Origin: Clostridiales bacterium
GTDB lineage: Bacteria > Bacillota > Clostridia > Caldicoprobacterales > UBA3941
Direction of reading: 5' to 3'
NCBI GenBank assembly: GCA_012735575.1
Contig: JAAYGY010000032.1
Coordinates: 1 to 40,832, forward strand
Length of the DNA: 40,832 nucleotides
Shown: positions 9,061 to 19,404 of the stretch, one piece after another
How the letters are laid out: the number at the start of each line of letters is the position of its first letter
How positions within the stretch are numbered: position 1 is the first letter of the stretch
Notes under the pieces: generated by a model
Database searches by the model: none
The model's input: the letters and a program-made list of their open reading frames with translations, nothing else
Told to the model about the DNA's origin: nothing
Made by a program: the position numbers and the translations under genes

Positions 9061-10227
9061 ATGATTATATTAAGAAATGGATTATATCTATCACCTGAAG
9101 GGAAGTTTGTAGAGGGAGATATATGTATTGAAGGTGATACTATAAAGTGCATAGTAAACAAAGGGGAATCCCCCTGCTGTCATAAAAAAGATGGGGAGAA
9201 AGCCCAAATTGTAGACCTAGAGGGCAAAAGGGTAATTCCTGGACTTGTGGATATACATACCCATGGCGCCATAGGCTATGATGTTAGCGTATCAACTCCA
9301 GATCAAATACGGGAACTTACCAAATTTTATTCCAAAAACGGGGTAACCTCCTTCCTGCCCACTACTATTACCACAGGAAGAGAGCAGGTAAAGGAAATTT
9401 TAAGGAATATTCGTCAGGCAAAGGATATGGAGGAGTGGGATGGTGCTTCCATAGAAGGAGTTCATATAGAAGGACCTTTTATAAACTCCAAAAGAAAAGG
9501 AGCTCATGACCCAGACTGGATCACTACGCCCCAAAGATCTGATTTTGATGATTACAGTGAAATATTAGGAGATCTAAAAATACACTTAACTGTAGCTCCG
9601 GAAATAGAGGGAGGACTGGAGTTTATTCAATATGTAACTAAAAACGGGGGTACTGTGGGAATAGGCCATACTGATGGCGACTATGAGACAACTTTAAAGG
9701 CTATAGACGCCGGTGCATCTATTTTTACTCATCTGTTTAATGCTATGAGGGGTATTCACCATAGAGAGCCGGGAACAGTGGGAGGCGCCCTTGTCAGTGA
9801 TGCTCTGGTAGAAGTTATTTCTGATGGAATTCATATCCATCCAGCTGTAGTAAAGATGGTAATTAAAGCCAAGGGTTATGACAAGGTAATACTGGTTACA
9901 GATTCTATGCATGCTGCAGGTCTGGAAAGCGGGGAGTACGATTTTGGCGGCTTTAAGATATATATAAGGGACGGTGTAGCCAAGCAGGAAGACGGAACCA
10001 TTGCAGGAAGTATCATAAACCTTATGGATGGGGTTAGAAACGTAGTAAAACTTGCAGGAGTTAGCCTGGAGGATGCAGTAGCTATGGCCTCCATCAATCC
10101 CGCCAGACTCTTGGGGCTGGATGATAAAATAGGTTCCATAGAGGTTGGCAAGAGGGCGGATCTGGTAGTTATAGATGATGATATAAAGGGCCAAATGGTC
10201 TTTTGTAGGGGTAAGCAAATAAAATAA
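9061..10227 (+). CDS. nagA: N-acetylglucosamine-6-phosphate deacetylase
   Basis: This cytoplasmic amidohydrolase removes acetate from N-acetylglucosamine-6-phosphate to give glucosamine-6-phosphate, the substrate of NagB. The 388-residue length is normal. Visible motifs are the metal-binding HTH pair (H66 and H68 in DIHTHGAIGYDV), the metal-ligand Glu in IEGPFI, GHTDGDY, THLFNAMRGIHHREPG, and the catalytic Asp region VTDSMHAAG. GAGGAGG lies six bases before the ATG, only ten bases after the histidine kinase stop. The partner nagB lies 25 kb away on the other strand rather than adjacent. In this setting NagA could serve cell-wall amino-sugar recycling as well as chitin-derived sugar use. Confidence 0.95.
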   Translation: MIILRNGLYLSPEGKFVEGDICIEGDTIKCIVNKGESPCCHKKDGEKAQIVDLEGKRVIPGLVDIHTHGAIGYDVSVSTPDQIRELTKFYSKNGVTSFLPTTITTGREQVKEILRNIRQAKDMEEWDGASIEGVHIEGPFINSKRKGAHDPDWITTPQRSDFDDYSEILGDLKIHLTVAPEIEGGLEFIQYVTKNGGTVGIGHTDGDYETTLKAIDAGASIFTHLFNAMRGIHHREPGTVGGALVSDALVEVISDGIHIHPAVVKMVIKAKGYDKVILVTDSMHAAGLESGEYDFGGFKIYIRDGVAKQEDGTIAGSIINLMDGVRNVVKLAGVSLEDAVAMASINPARLLGLDDKIGSIEVGKRADLVVIDDDIKGQMVFCRGKQIK

Positions 10228-10246
10228 TTATACAAGGAGTGGTAAA

Positions 10247-11980
10247 ATGAGCAATATACCTAGACCAGAATACCCAAGGCCACAGTTTATGAGAGAGGAC
10301 AGCTGGTTAAATCTAAATGGGCAGTGGGACTTTTCCTTTGACACAGATACTTTTGACATGAAGATTATGGTTCCCTATGCATACCAGACAAAACTGTCAG
10401 GAATCGATATCCAGGATTTCCATGATGTAGTTTGGTATCGCAGGTATTTCGACCTGCCTGATCATATGAAGGGTAAGAGGATAATACTCCATTTTGGTGC
10501 AGTGGACTATGAATGCGATGTATGGGTTAATGGGGAACATGTGACCAGTCATATAGGGGGACATGTAGGATTCCAGGTGGAAATTACCCAGGTAGTAAAG
10601 GATAAAGAAAATGAAATCATAGTAAGGGCAAAAGACGATGCCCTGGATCTGGAAATGCCTCGGGGCAAGCAGTATTGGAAAGAAAAGTCTTATGGAATCT
10701 TTTATACCAGAACCACAGGAATCTGGCAGACGGTTTGGATTGAAGCTGTAGCCCATACCTATCTACATAAGGTCTGGATGACTCCGGATCTAGACCATAA
10801 GGCCTTAGATATAGAATATGAGATAGACGGGGATATGGAGGGCAAGAACCTAAAGGCCGTAATAAGCCTGGAGGGAGTAGACCTGGCTGAATACACCGTT
10901 TCAGAGGTTAGAAACAGAGGTGCCTTTAGAGCTGTTATAGATCAGCAGGCTCTGGTTAAAAAGGGCTTTCAGGAGTCAATACAGTGGACCCCCGAAAATC
11001 CCAGGCTATTTGATATAAAATTCTATATTTGCCAACAAGACAAGGTCATAGACGAAGTACACTCATATTTTGGTATGCGAAAGGTTTCTATTGTGGATGG
11101 CAAGTTTATGCTAAACAACAGGCCTTATTATCAGAAACTGGTTTTAGACCAGGGATACTGGGAGGATTCCCTTTTAACTGCACCTAATGATGAGGCTTTT
11201 ATAACCGATATTTGTTTGGCAAAAGAGATGGGCTTTAACGGAGCCCGGAAACATCAGAAAATAGAGGATCCCAGGTATTTATATTGGGCAGACAAATTAG
11301 GATTTTTAGTATGGGGTGAAATAGCAGCCAACTATGTATATTCCCGCCGGGGGGTTAGGCGTTTAACCAATGAATGGTTGGAAGAGGTCTTTAGGGACTA
11401 CAATCATCCCTGCATAGTAGCCTGGACACCTTTTAATGAGTCCTGGGGTGTGCCTAACATCTTAATCAAAAAGGATGAGCAGAGCTTCAATGCTGCTTTG
11501 GTTTATTTAACCAAGGCCCTGGATCAGAGCAGGCCGGTTATTTCAAATGACGGCTGGGAGCATACCTGTACTGATCTTCTTACAATACATGACTACTGTC
11601 CTGATAAAGAAGTTCTTAAAAAGAGATTTGAAAGTCTTGAAAGCATACTCGATTGCATGCCTGCTGGCAAACGAATGTTTGCCCAGGGCTGGAAGTATGA
11701 GGGTCAGCCAATTCTGGTTACAGAGTTTGGTGGAATATCCTACAAGAAAGGTGACTGGGAGGGCTGGGGCTATTCCAGTGCTGATTCCGATGAGGACTAT
11801 GCTAAAAGATACTATGAGGTGGTATCCGCCATACTGGAATCTGAACTTATTCAGGGGTTCTGCTATACCCAGTTGACAGATGTGGAACAGGAGATCAATG
11901 GGTTGCTAACCTATGATCGCAAACCCAAGATTGACCCCAAGATTATAAGGGAGATCAATGAAGGTAAATTGAAACTGTAA
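10247..11980 (+). CDS. Glycoside hydrolase family 2 protein (beta-galactosidase/beta-glucuronidase-like)
   Basis: A 577-residue retaining glycosidase in the size range of GH2 beta-glucuronidase-like enzymes, smaller than LacZ. The jelly-roll sugar-binding domain occupies about residues 1-165 (WLNLNGQWDFSFD, VWVNGEHV), followed by an immunoglobulin-like domain and a TIM barrel. The acid/base Glu is E398 in TPFNESWG and the nucleophile is E493 in VTEFGGISYK. No signal peptide is seen, so it is cytoplasmic and probably acts on an imported oligosaccharide. The linked sugar cannot be decided by eye. It is the last gene before the terminator at 12021 and starts 19 bases after nagA. Confidence 0.9.
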   Translation: MSNIPRPEYPRPQFMREDSWLNLNGQWDFSFDTDTFDMKIMVPYAYQTKLSGIDIQDFHDVVWYRRYFDLPDHMKGKRIILHFGAVDYECDVWVNGEHVTSHIGGHVGFQVEITQVVKDKENEIIVRAKDDALDLEMPRGKQYWKEKSYGIFYTRTTGIWQTVWIEAVAHTYLHKVWMTPDLDHKALDIEYEIDGDMEGKNLKAVISLEGVDLAEYTVSEVRNRGAFRAVIDQQALVKKGFQESIQWTPENPRLFDIKFYICQQDKVIDEVHSYFGMRKVSIVDGKFMLNNRPYYQKLVLDQGYWEDSLLTAPNDEAFITDICLAKEMGFNGARKHQKIEDPRYLYWADKLGFLVWGEIAANYVYSRRGVRRLTNEWLEEVFRDYNHPCIVAWTPFNESWGVPNILIKKDEQSFNAALVYLTKALDQSRPVISNDGWEHTCTDLLTIHDYCPDKEVLKKRFESLESILDCMPAGKRMFAQGWKYEGQPILVTEFGGISYKKGDWEGWGYSSADSDEDYAKRYYEVVSAILESELIQGFCYTQLTDVEQEINGLLTYDRKPKIDPKIIREINEGKLKL

Positions 11981-12020
11981 TAGACAAGCTGACATAATAG
12001 TATATAATTATTAATATAAT

Positions 12021-12047
12021 AAGGCGATAGGATATTCCTATCGCTTT
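12021..12047 (+). terminator. Hairpin terminator after the glycosidase gene
   Basis: GCGATAGGA (12024-12032) pairs perfectly with TCCTATCGC (12036-12044) around a three-base loop. The stem is flanked by AAG and TTT. The T tract is short, so termination may be partial. Confidence 0.6.
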
Positions 12048-12139
12048 ACTTATTGTACTGGTTTAAAGATATGGCTATTATAACTATATAGACAACTATC
12101 ACAAGCAATTAAAATATATAAGCCAAAGAGGTAAATCTA

Positions 12140-12148
12140 TGATATAAT
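12140..12148 (+). promoter_or_regulatory. Extended -10 promoter candidate for glnA
   Basis: TGATATAAT gives a TG-N extended -10 (TATAAT at 12143-12148) about 70 bases before the glnA start. No convincing -35 box is seen at 16-18 bases. I did not find an obvious GlnR/TnrA palindrome. Confidence 0.4.
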
Positions 12149-12215
12149 GTCTAAAAATATTAAATCTTTTAGTAAAATGAAAAGAGGAAGTAGCGTCATA
12201 GAGGAGGATTAATGG

Positions 12216-13547
12216 ATGTCCAAATACACTAGGGAAGATATAAAAAGGATATGCAAAGAGGAAAAGGTAAAATTTATACGACTTCAATTTACGGATATAT
12301 TTGGTACTATGAAGAATGTGGCCATTACAGTTCAGCAGCTGGACAAGGCCTTAGATAACCAAATGATGTTTGATGGGTCTTCTATTGAGGGTTTTGTCAG
12401 GATTGAGGAATCGGATATGTATCTGCACCCGGACCCAAACTCCTTTGTAATATTTCCCTGGAGCAATGAAGAGAGTAAAGTGGCTCGCCTTATTTGTGAT
12501 GTATATAATGCTGATGGTACCCCTTTTGAGGGTTGTCCCAGAAACACTTTAAAACGGGTATTGAAGGAAGCGGAGGATATGGGCTATAAAATGTATGTGG
12601 GGCCAGAAGCGGAATTCTTTTTATTCCATATAGATAAAGATGGTAAACCTACAACCAATACCCACGATAATGCAGGCTACTTTGATTTAGCCCCTGTGGA
12701 CCGGGGTGAAAGTGCCCGCCAGGAGATGTGCCTGACCTTAGAGCAGATGGGTTTTGAAATCGAGGCTTCCCACCACGAGCTGGCACCCGGGCAGCATGAG
12801 ATTGACTTTAAATATGATGATGCATTGACCACTGCCGACAATGTTATGACCTTTAAAATGGTGGTAAGATTTATAGCACAAAGGCATGGGCTGCATGCCA
12901 CCTTTATGCCCAAACCGGTGTATGGAATAGCAGGCTCGGGTATGCACCTTAATCAGTCCCTGTTCTGTAACGGGCAAAATGTATTCTACGATCCAGAGGG
13001 TGAAATGGGGCTTAGCGACATAGCCCTCTATTACATTGGCGGGTTAATGAAACATGCTTCTGCTATTACTGCAATAACCAATCCTTTGGTTAATTCCTAT
13101 AAAAGGCTGGTTTCTGGTTATGAGGCGCCGGTCTACATTGCCTGGTCAGGTCAAAACAGAAGCCCTTTAATTAGAATTCCCTCAAATAGGGGTGTGGGCA
13201 CCAGGGTAGAACTAAGGAGTCCAGATCCTTCCTGTAATCCATACCTGGCACTGGCAGTAGCCTTAAAGGCCGGCCTGGAAGGAATCAAAAACAAAATATT
13301 CCCACCAGATCCTGTTAACTGTAATATCTATGATCTAACGGAGCAGGAAATACAGGATGGGCATATTCCCCGACTACCCAGTAATTTGGCCAATGCAATC
13401 CGTGCTTTGAAGGAGGATAAGGTAATCCAAGAAGCCCTTGGTGAGCATATCTATAAACGCTATGTTGAAGCCAAAAGGATTGAGTGGGATGAATACAAGG
13501 TACAGGTTACACCCTGGGAGCTTGAGAAATATATAAGTAAGTTTTAG
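12216..13547 (+). CDS. glnA: Type I glutamine synthetase
   Basis: This enzyme makes glutamine from glutamate, ammonia and ATP in the cytoplasm. The 443-residue length fits the GSI-alpha class of Gram-positive bacteria, which lacks the adenylylation insert of enteric enzymes. Visible blocks are the beta-grasp FDGSSIEGF, metal-binding PEAEFFLF and [13 protein letters not shown], the [11 protein letters not shown] loop with its active-site His, NRSPLIRIP and [23 protein letters not shown] lies nine bases before the ATG. The region upstream is set off by the terminator at 12021, so it has its own transcription start. Feedback by free glutamine through a GlnR-like system is usual for this class, but no operator was seen. 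Confidence 0.97.
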   Translation: MSKYTREDIKRICKEEKVKFIRLQFTDIFGTMKNVAITVQQLDKALDNQMMFDGSSIEGFVRIEESDMYLHPDPNSFVIFPWSNEESKVARLICDVYNADGTPFEGCPRNTLKRVLKEAEDMGYKMYVGPEAEFFLFHIDKDGKPTTNTHDNAGYFDLAPVDRGESARQEMCLTLEQMGFEIEASHHELAPGQHEIDFKYDDALTTADNVMTFKMVVRFIAQRHGLHATFMPKPVYGIAGSGMHLNQSLFCNGQNVFYDPEGEMGLSDIALYYIGGLMKHASAITAITNPLVNSYKRLVSGYEAPVYIAWSGQNRSPLIRIPSNRGVGTRVELRSPDPSCNPYLALAVALKAGLEGIKNKIFPPDPVNCNIYDLTEQEIQDGHIPRLPSNLANAIRALKEDKVIQEALGEHIYKRYVEAKRIEWDEYKVQVTPWELEKYISKF

Positions 13548-13693
13548 AATATTAATCATAGTAGAACTAATTGCTACTAAAGGTTGGCTTCAAGTTTTTT
13601 TAGCTAAATAAGTGAAGGCATTATTTTATCAATCGCTAATATAATGGTTTTTATAATTGTTGAGTAGTATAGAAGATTAGATAGAGGAAGAAG

Positions 13694-14434
13694 ATGGTGT
13701 TTATGACAAGACCCCTTATAGGGATAACCTGTGATTATGATATGGAAAAGCAAACTACCAAGCTTCATAGGGGATATTATGATGCCATTGTTGAGGCTGG
13801 AGGACTGCCTGTTTTAATGCCTAATATTCATGAAGAGAATGCCTGTAAGATTCTGGCTTTTCTTGACGGCCTTTTGCTGTCCGGCGGGAATGATGTAGAA
13901 CCTGCATATTTTGGTGAGGCACCCCATATAAAGCTTGGATTTATAAACCCATGCAGGGACAGCCTGGAGATTAATCTGTGCAGGCAGGCTATGGAAAGGG
14001 ATATACCTATTTTGGGGATCTGCCGTGGAGTACAGCTGATGAATATTGCCATGGGGGGGACCATATATCAGGACCTGGAAAGCCAATGGATAGCTGGCCA
14101 GCTTCAAAAACACAGCCAGCTGGCACCTGACTGGTATGGTAGCCATGAGGTGGAGTTAGACCTAAACTCAAGGCTTTTCAGAATGCTAGGAGTTAAAAAA
14201 CTTCGCACCAACAGCTTCCATCATCAGGCCATAAGGGATTTGGCATCTTGTTTTAGGGCAACAGCTTGGTGTGGTGATGGTGTAGTGGAAGGCATAGAAG
14301 CCCTGTCTCATACTTTTGCAGTGGGAGTTCAGTGGCATCCGGAGAAAATGTGGCAAAAGGATGAAAAAATGCTGGGACTGTTTGAGGGATTAGTCAGTGC
14401 TGCAAAAAGGAGAAGGGAAAAGGAGGGTGTGTAG
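13694..14434 (+). CDS. Class I glutamine amidotransferase-like hydrolase, peptidase C26 (gamma-glutamyl-GABA hydrolase family)
   Basis: A 246-residue stand-alone amidase with the GATase fold. The nucleophile is C110 in GICRGVQ, and the triad is completed by H215 and E217 in GVQWHPEK. The oxyanion loop is LSGGNDVEP. Family members cleave gamma-glutamyl amides such as gamma-glutamyl-GABA in putrescine breakdown, and related ones have other gamma-glutamyl substrates. No other putrescine genes are nearby, so the substrate is open. The glutamine synthetase gene directly upstream is suggestive only. GAGG lies six bases before ATG 13694; the next ATG (13703) is too far from it. It forms a tight group with the MscS and DUF951 genes. 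Confidence 0.88.
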   Translation: MVFMTRPLIGITCDYDMEKQTTKLHRGYYDAIVEAGGLPVLMPNIHEENACKILAFLDGLLLSGGNDVEPAYFGEAPHIKLGFINPCRDSLEINLCRQAMERDIPILGICRGVQLMNIAMGGTIYQDLESQWIAGQLQKHSQLAPDWYGSHEVELDLNSRLFRMLGVKKLRTNSFHHQAIRDLASCFRATAWCGDGVVEGIEALSHTFAVGVQWHPEKMWQKDEKMLGLFEGLVSAAKRRREKEGV

Positions 14435-14437
14435 TAT

Positions 14438-15289
14438 ATGTTTGAAGAACTGGTTAACTGGTTTAATCAGTGGACTATAGATAATTATATGGTTATAGGT
14501 ATAAAGATAATCAAAATAATTCTCATATGTCTTGTGGCAAATATAGTAATTCGTGTGGGAAGTTTTTTAATTAAGAGCTTTTTTGACAGTCAGGCCCGTG
14601 CCAGGGTAATTGCTAATAAGACTAAGAATCAAACCTTAAAGGCTTTGACAAAAAGTGTATTAAGGTATACAGTTTATTTTGTGGCTGGCCTGATGATATT
14701 GGGAGAACTTGGGGTTAATACCTCATCCATTTTAGCCACGGCAGGTATTGGAGGTCTGGCTATAGGCTTTGGTGCACAAAGCCTGGTAAAGGACGTTATT
14801 ACAGGTTTTTTTATAATTTTCGAGGATCAATATGGAGTAGGAGATGTTATAAAAATCCAGGATATTACAGGGACAGTAGAGGAGATTGGACTGCGTATTA
14901 CCAAGATAAGGGGATTTAAAGGGGATGTAAATATTATACCCAATGGTCAGATAACTGTAGTAACCAATTATTCCAGAGAGAATTCTGCTGCTATTGTAGA
15001 TGTAAACTTAGCCTACGAAAATGATATAGATAAGGCAATAAAAGTAATGGAAAAGGTTAGCAGGGAATATGCAGCTCAAAACCCCGATATTGTTGAGGAA
15101 CCACAGGTATTTGGAATTACTTCAATGGATAATGTGGGCTTGACTTTGCGACTGGTGGCAAGAACTCTTCCCATGAAGCACTGGGGAATAGAACGGGAGC
15201 TGCGTAAGGTTATTAAAGAGGCTTTTGAACAGAACAATATACAGATTTCCTATCCAAAAGTAGTTATATTGGATAAAGAAGAAACTTAA
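14438..15289 (+). CDS. MscS family small-conductance mechanosensitive channel
   Basis: A 283-residue membrane channel that opens under tension to release osmolytes. Two hydrophobic helices lie near residues 18-40 and 68-92. The pore-lining third helix carries the glycine/alanine pattern of the family (ATAGIGGLAIGFGAQSLVKD), followed by the beta domain (VGDVIKIQDITGTVEEIGLR) and the C-terminal alpha/beta domain. AGGAGGG upstream sits at the end of the preceding gene, three bases away. The MscS plus DUF951 arrangement is a recurrent pair in Firmicutes chromosomes. Confidence 0.94.
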   Translation: MFEELVNWFNQWTIDNYMVIGIKIIKIILICLVANIVIRVGSFLIKSFFDSQARARVIANKTKNQTLKALTKSVLRYTVYFVAGLMILGELGVNTSSILATAGIGGLAIGFGAQSLVKDVITGFFIIFEDQYGVGDVIKIQDITGTVEEIGLRITKIRGFKGDVNIIPNGQITVVTNYSRENSAAIVDVNLAYENDIDKAIKVMEKVSREYAAQNPDIVEEPQVFGITSMDNVGLTLRLVARTLPMKHWGIERELRKVIKEAFEQNNIQISYPKVVILDKEET

Positions 15290-15302
15290 GGGGGTGTCTG
15301 TC

Positions 15303-15497
15303 ATGGCAAGGCAATTCTTTGTAGGAGATATTATAGAAACAAGAAAAAAGCATCCTTGCGGCAACAGCCAATGGGAGGTTACCAGGGTAGGCGCTGATAT
15401 GAAGATGAAATGTCTAAAGTGTGGACGTATTGTAATGCTGGACAGAGAAACCTTTGAAAAAAGAGTAAAAAAGATCATTAAACAGAGGGAAGAGTAA
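15303..15497 (+). CDS. DUF951 family small zinc-ribbon-like protein
   Basis: A 64-residue basic protein that matches DUF951 (YyzM-like) from memory. It has an early block FFVGDIIETRKKHPCG, then VTRVGADMKMKC, CGR and a lysine-rich helix at the C-terminus. Three cysteines (HPCG and CLKCGR) could bind metal. The function is unknown for the family. GGGGTG at 15291-15296 is six bases before ATG 15303; the in-frame GTG at 15294 lies inside that ribosome site and is rejected. It follows the MscS gene by 13 bases. Confidence 0.9.
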   Translation: MARQFFVGDIIETRKKHPCGNSQWEVTRVGADMKMKCLKCGRIVMLDRETFEKRVKKIIKQREE

Positions 15498-15536
15498 CTC
15501 TGTAAAAAATAATAATAAAAATTATAAAAAAAGTTG

Positions 15537-15565
15537 TTGACAAAATTATTTAGGGATGCTATTAT
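15537..15565 (+). promoter_or_regulatory. Strong SigA-type promoter for the ilv-leu leader
   Basis: A consensus TTGACA (15537-15542) and TATTAT (15560-15565) are separated by exactly 17 bases. Transcription would begin near 15572, giving a leader of about 560 bases that contains first the unassigned RNA and then the Leu T-box. No better promoter was found between that RNA and the T-box. Confidence 0.75.
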
Positions 15566-15593
15566 ATTTAGCAAATCCAAAAATCGGATGAAT

Positions 15594-15689
15594 CAGAAGA
15601 AGGAATACATAGGCGAAAGCTTAACGAAACATCAAGGGTGATAAAGACCCGGCGGCAGGTTTCTTCTGAAGAAGGGGTCTGTTGTCGGG
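15594..15689 (+). promoter_or_regulatory. Unassigned structured leader RNA with two mutually exclusive folds (riboswitch-like)
   Basis: Fold A is a three-way junction. P1 is eight Watson-Crick pairs (CAGAAGAA 15594-15601 with TTCTTCTG 15661-15668). P2 is AGGC-GAAA-GCTT (15611-15622) with a GNRA loop. P3 is GGGT/ACCC (15636-15650). Fold B is a hairpin of 19 uninterrupted pairs, 15648-15666 with 15671-15689, closed by a TGAA loop; seven of its pairs are G-U, which only make sense in RNA. Fold B uses the 3' strand of P1 and of P3, so the two folds exclude each other. Fold B is followed by ATTATTATAA, not a clean T tract. I could not match it to any riboswitch class I know. Confidence 0.55.
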
Positions 15690-15813
15690 CATTATTATAA
15701 CCTATATGTATAAAAAAACTAATAAAATTAGTAAATATACATCTTATATAGAAATTTAACTTGTAATATAGCTACTAGTTATAAAGAAATTGATAGAATG
15801 GAAAATGGCTTTA

Positions 15814-16085
15814 GCATAAATTCGATGACGGAGAAAGAAGATCCATCACGGCTATCTTCAGTGAGCCGGTGGGTAGTGCGAACCGGCGGGCGGTTGGATT
15901 GTATGCTCACTCCCGAGATGCAAGCTTGAAAGAGACTATATCTCAATTAGAGCTTGACGTGAGGTCACGTTACAGACCAGGGTTTGATAGAACCTGTGGA
16001 GGCCTGTGCCGTGAGGTACAGATAAAGCTGGGTGGTACCGCGAAAGTAACCTTTCGCCCCTGCAAAAGGGGTGGAAGGTTTTTTT
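15814..16085 (+). promoter_or_regulatory. T-box leader, Leu (CTC) specifier, upstream of ilvB
   Basis: Stem I is closed by GCAT (15814-15817) with ATGC (15918-15921), then CGGAG with CTCCCG. The specifier loop reads TATG-CTC-A, giving a Leu codon at 15906-15908 followed by the usual A. The distal loop elements (CAGTGAGCCGG, GGGTAGTGCGAACCGGC) and a stem III hairpin (ACGTGA/TCACGT) follow. The T-box bulge GGGTGGTACCGCG is at 16030-16042. The terminator (AACCTTTCGCCCC pairing with GGGGTGGAAGGTT, 16048-16080, then T7) overlaps the antiterminator. Uncharged tRNA-Leu should permit read-through into the ilv-leu operon. The same codon is used by the B. subtilis ilv-leu leader. Confidence 0.9.
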
Positions 16086-17771
16086 ATATATTTTTTTGTT
16101 TATTGTAGCACGGTAGGAGGTGTAGGAAAGCAATGAAGATGACAGGAGCAGAGGCAGTAGTTAGGGCTTTAGAGTTGGAAGGAGCAGACCTGATATTCGG
16201 ATATCCCGGTGGAGCTGTTACACATATATACGATGCACTTCATAGATCAGATATTCATCACGTACTAGTCCGCAATGAACAGGCTGCTGCCCATGCAGCC
16301 AATGGATATGCCCGTGTTACCGGCAAGGTAGGAGTATGTATAGCAACGTCCGGTCCCGGCGCCACCAACATGATAACGGGAATTGCAACGGCTTATATGG
16401 ATTCCATCCCCATGGTGGCCATTACCGGCCAGGTCCCCTTATCCATGGTGGGCAGGGATGTCTTTCAGGAGGCTGACATCACTGGTGCAACAGAGCCTTT
16501 TACAAAATACAGTTATCTGGTAAAGGATGTTAATGATATACCCCGTATTTTTAAAGAAGCTTTTTATCTGGCATCCACAGGCCGTCCCGGCCCTGTCCTT
16601 ATCGATATACCCAAGGATATATCTATGGCTACATTAGATTTTAAATATCCTGATCAGGTAAAGTTAAGGGGTTATAAGCCCACATATGAAGGGCATCCGG
16701 GTCAGATTAAGAGGATGGCAAAAGCTATCTTAGAGAGCAGCCGGCCGGTAATATGCATAGGCGGCGGTGCTATTTCCAGCAACGCAACCCCTGAGATAAT
16801 TGAGCTGGCCGAAACCATAAAGGCGCCTGTGGCATCTACCCTGATGGGGATAGGAGCCTTTCCAGGAGATCATGAACTATCTCTGGGATTTTTAGGGCAG
16901 CACGGGGTTTATGCAGCCAATAGAGCAGTATCTGAAGCCGATCTTCTAATCCTCTTAGGTGCCAGGATGGGAGATAGGGCTACTGGCAAGACTCAGGAGT
17001 TTGCACAAAGAGCCAAGGTAATTCATATGGACATCGATCCGGCTGAAATAGGTAAAAACGTAGAGATAGACATTCCCATTGTAGGGGACATAAAAACAAC
17101 TCTGAAAGAACTGCTAAAGAAAAATATTAGCAGGCAGGATTGGGGCTGGCTGTCTACAGTCAAGAAGTGGAAGGCAAAAACTGAAGGTGTAGGCCACTGT
17201 ACTCAAGGGCTTAACCCCATGGAAATTATAAAGATGTTGTCGGATATGGTACCAGAAGATACCGTACTGGTTACAGATGTAGGTCAGCATCAGATGTGGG
17301 CAGCAAGATATTACAAGACCAGAAAGCCCAGAACCTTTTTAACATCAGGTGGTTTAGGTACCATGGGCTATGGATTGCCGGCCGCATTGGGGGCAAAGCT
17401 TGGATGTAGGGATAAGGAAGTAATCCTTATAGTTGGAGACGGAGGGTTTCAGATGAGCCTTGGGGAGCTTGCCACCATAGTCCAGGAAAGGGCTGAGGTA
17501 AAGATAATGATATTCAACAACGGCTATTTGGGCATGGTTAGGGAGATTCAGCAGCAACTTCATGAGGAAAGATACTATCAAACTGCTATGCAAGGCAACC
17601 CGGATTTTGTAAAGCTGGCTCATGCCTACGGTATCAAATCCTTTAGGGTGGAAAAGGAGGAAAACATTTTAGAGGGCATTAGGCAGCTTCTGGAATACAA
17701 AGGCCCCATTATAGGAGAGTTTGTTATAGATCCTACCGCAAATGTAATTCCTGTTTCGAGGAGGGATAATG

Positions 17772-19284
<1,513 letters not shown>

Positions 19285-19294
19285 GAGATAGGGG

Positions 19295-19325
19295 GTTAGA
19301 GGCTGGGTTTGGTCCATCCTCTAAC
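19295..19325 (+). other. Intercistronic hairpin between ilvC and leuA
   Basis: GTTAGAGG (19295-19302) pairs with CCTCTAAC (19318-19325), and TGG/CCA extends the stem inside, around GTTTGGT. No T tract follows, so this is more likely an mRNA processing or stability element than a terminator. Confidence 0.55.
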
Positions 19326-19404
19326 TTCCAAAAATAAGAACTACACCCTTTAAATCCAGAAGATTTGGAATATTGTGGAATATTTATCAAAGAGGGAGAT
19401 TTTT

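Noticed and set aside
9694-10218. A 174-codon minus-strand open frame inside nagA.
   Set aside because: It is antisense to a well-conserved gene and has the His/Tyr-rich composition typical of a shadow frame.
15588-15641. Possible 17-codon leader peptide (ATG 15588 to TGA 15639).
   Set aside because: No ribosome site precedes it, and it contains one Ile and one Leu only, so classical attenuation by a Leu-rich peptide is not supported.
15636-15668. Similarity of GGGTGATAAAGACCCGG to the 3' hairpin of ykkC-family (guanidine, PRPP, ppGpp) riboswitches.
   Set aside because: The 3' hairpin is similar, and ppGpp-type ykkC elements do precede ilv genes, but the conserved 5' block and the second helix of the ykkC core are absent and the element is too short. 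It is left unassigned.
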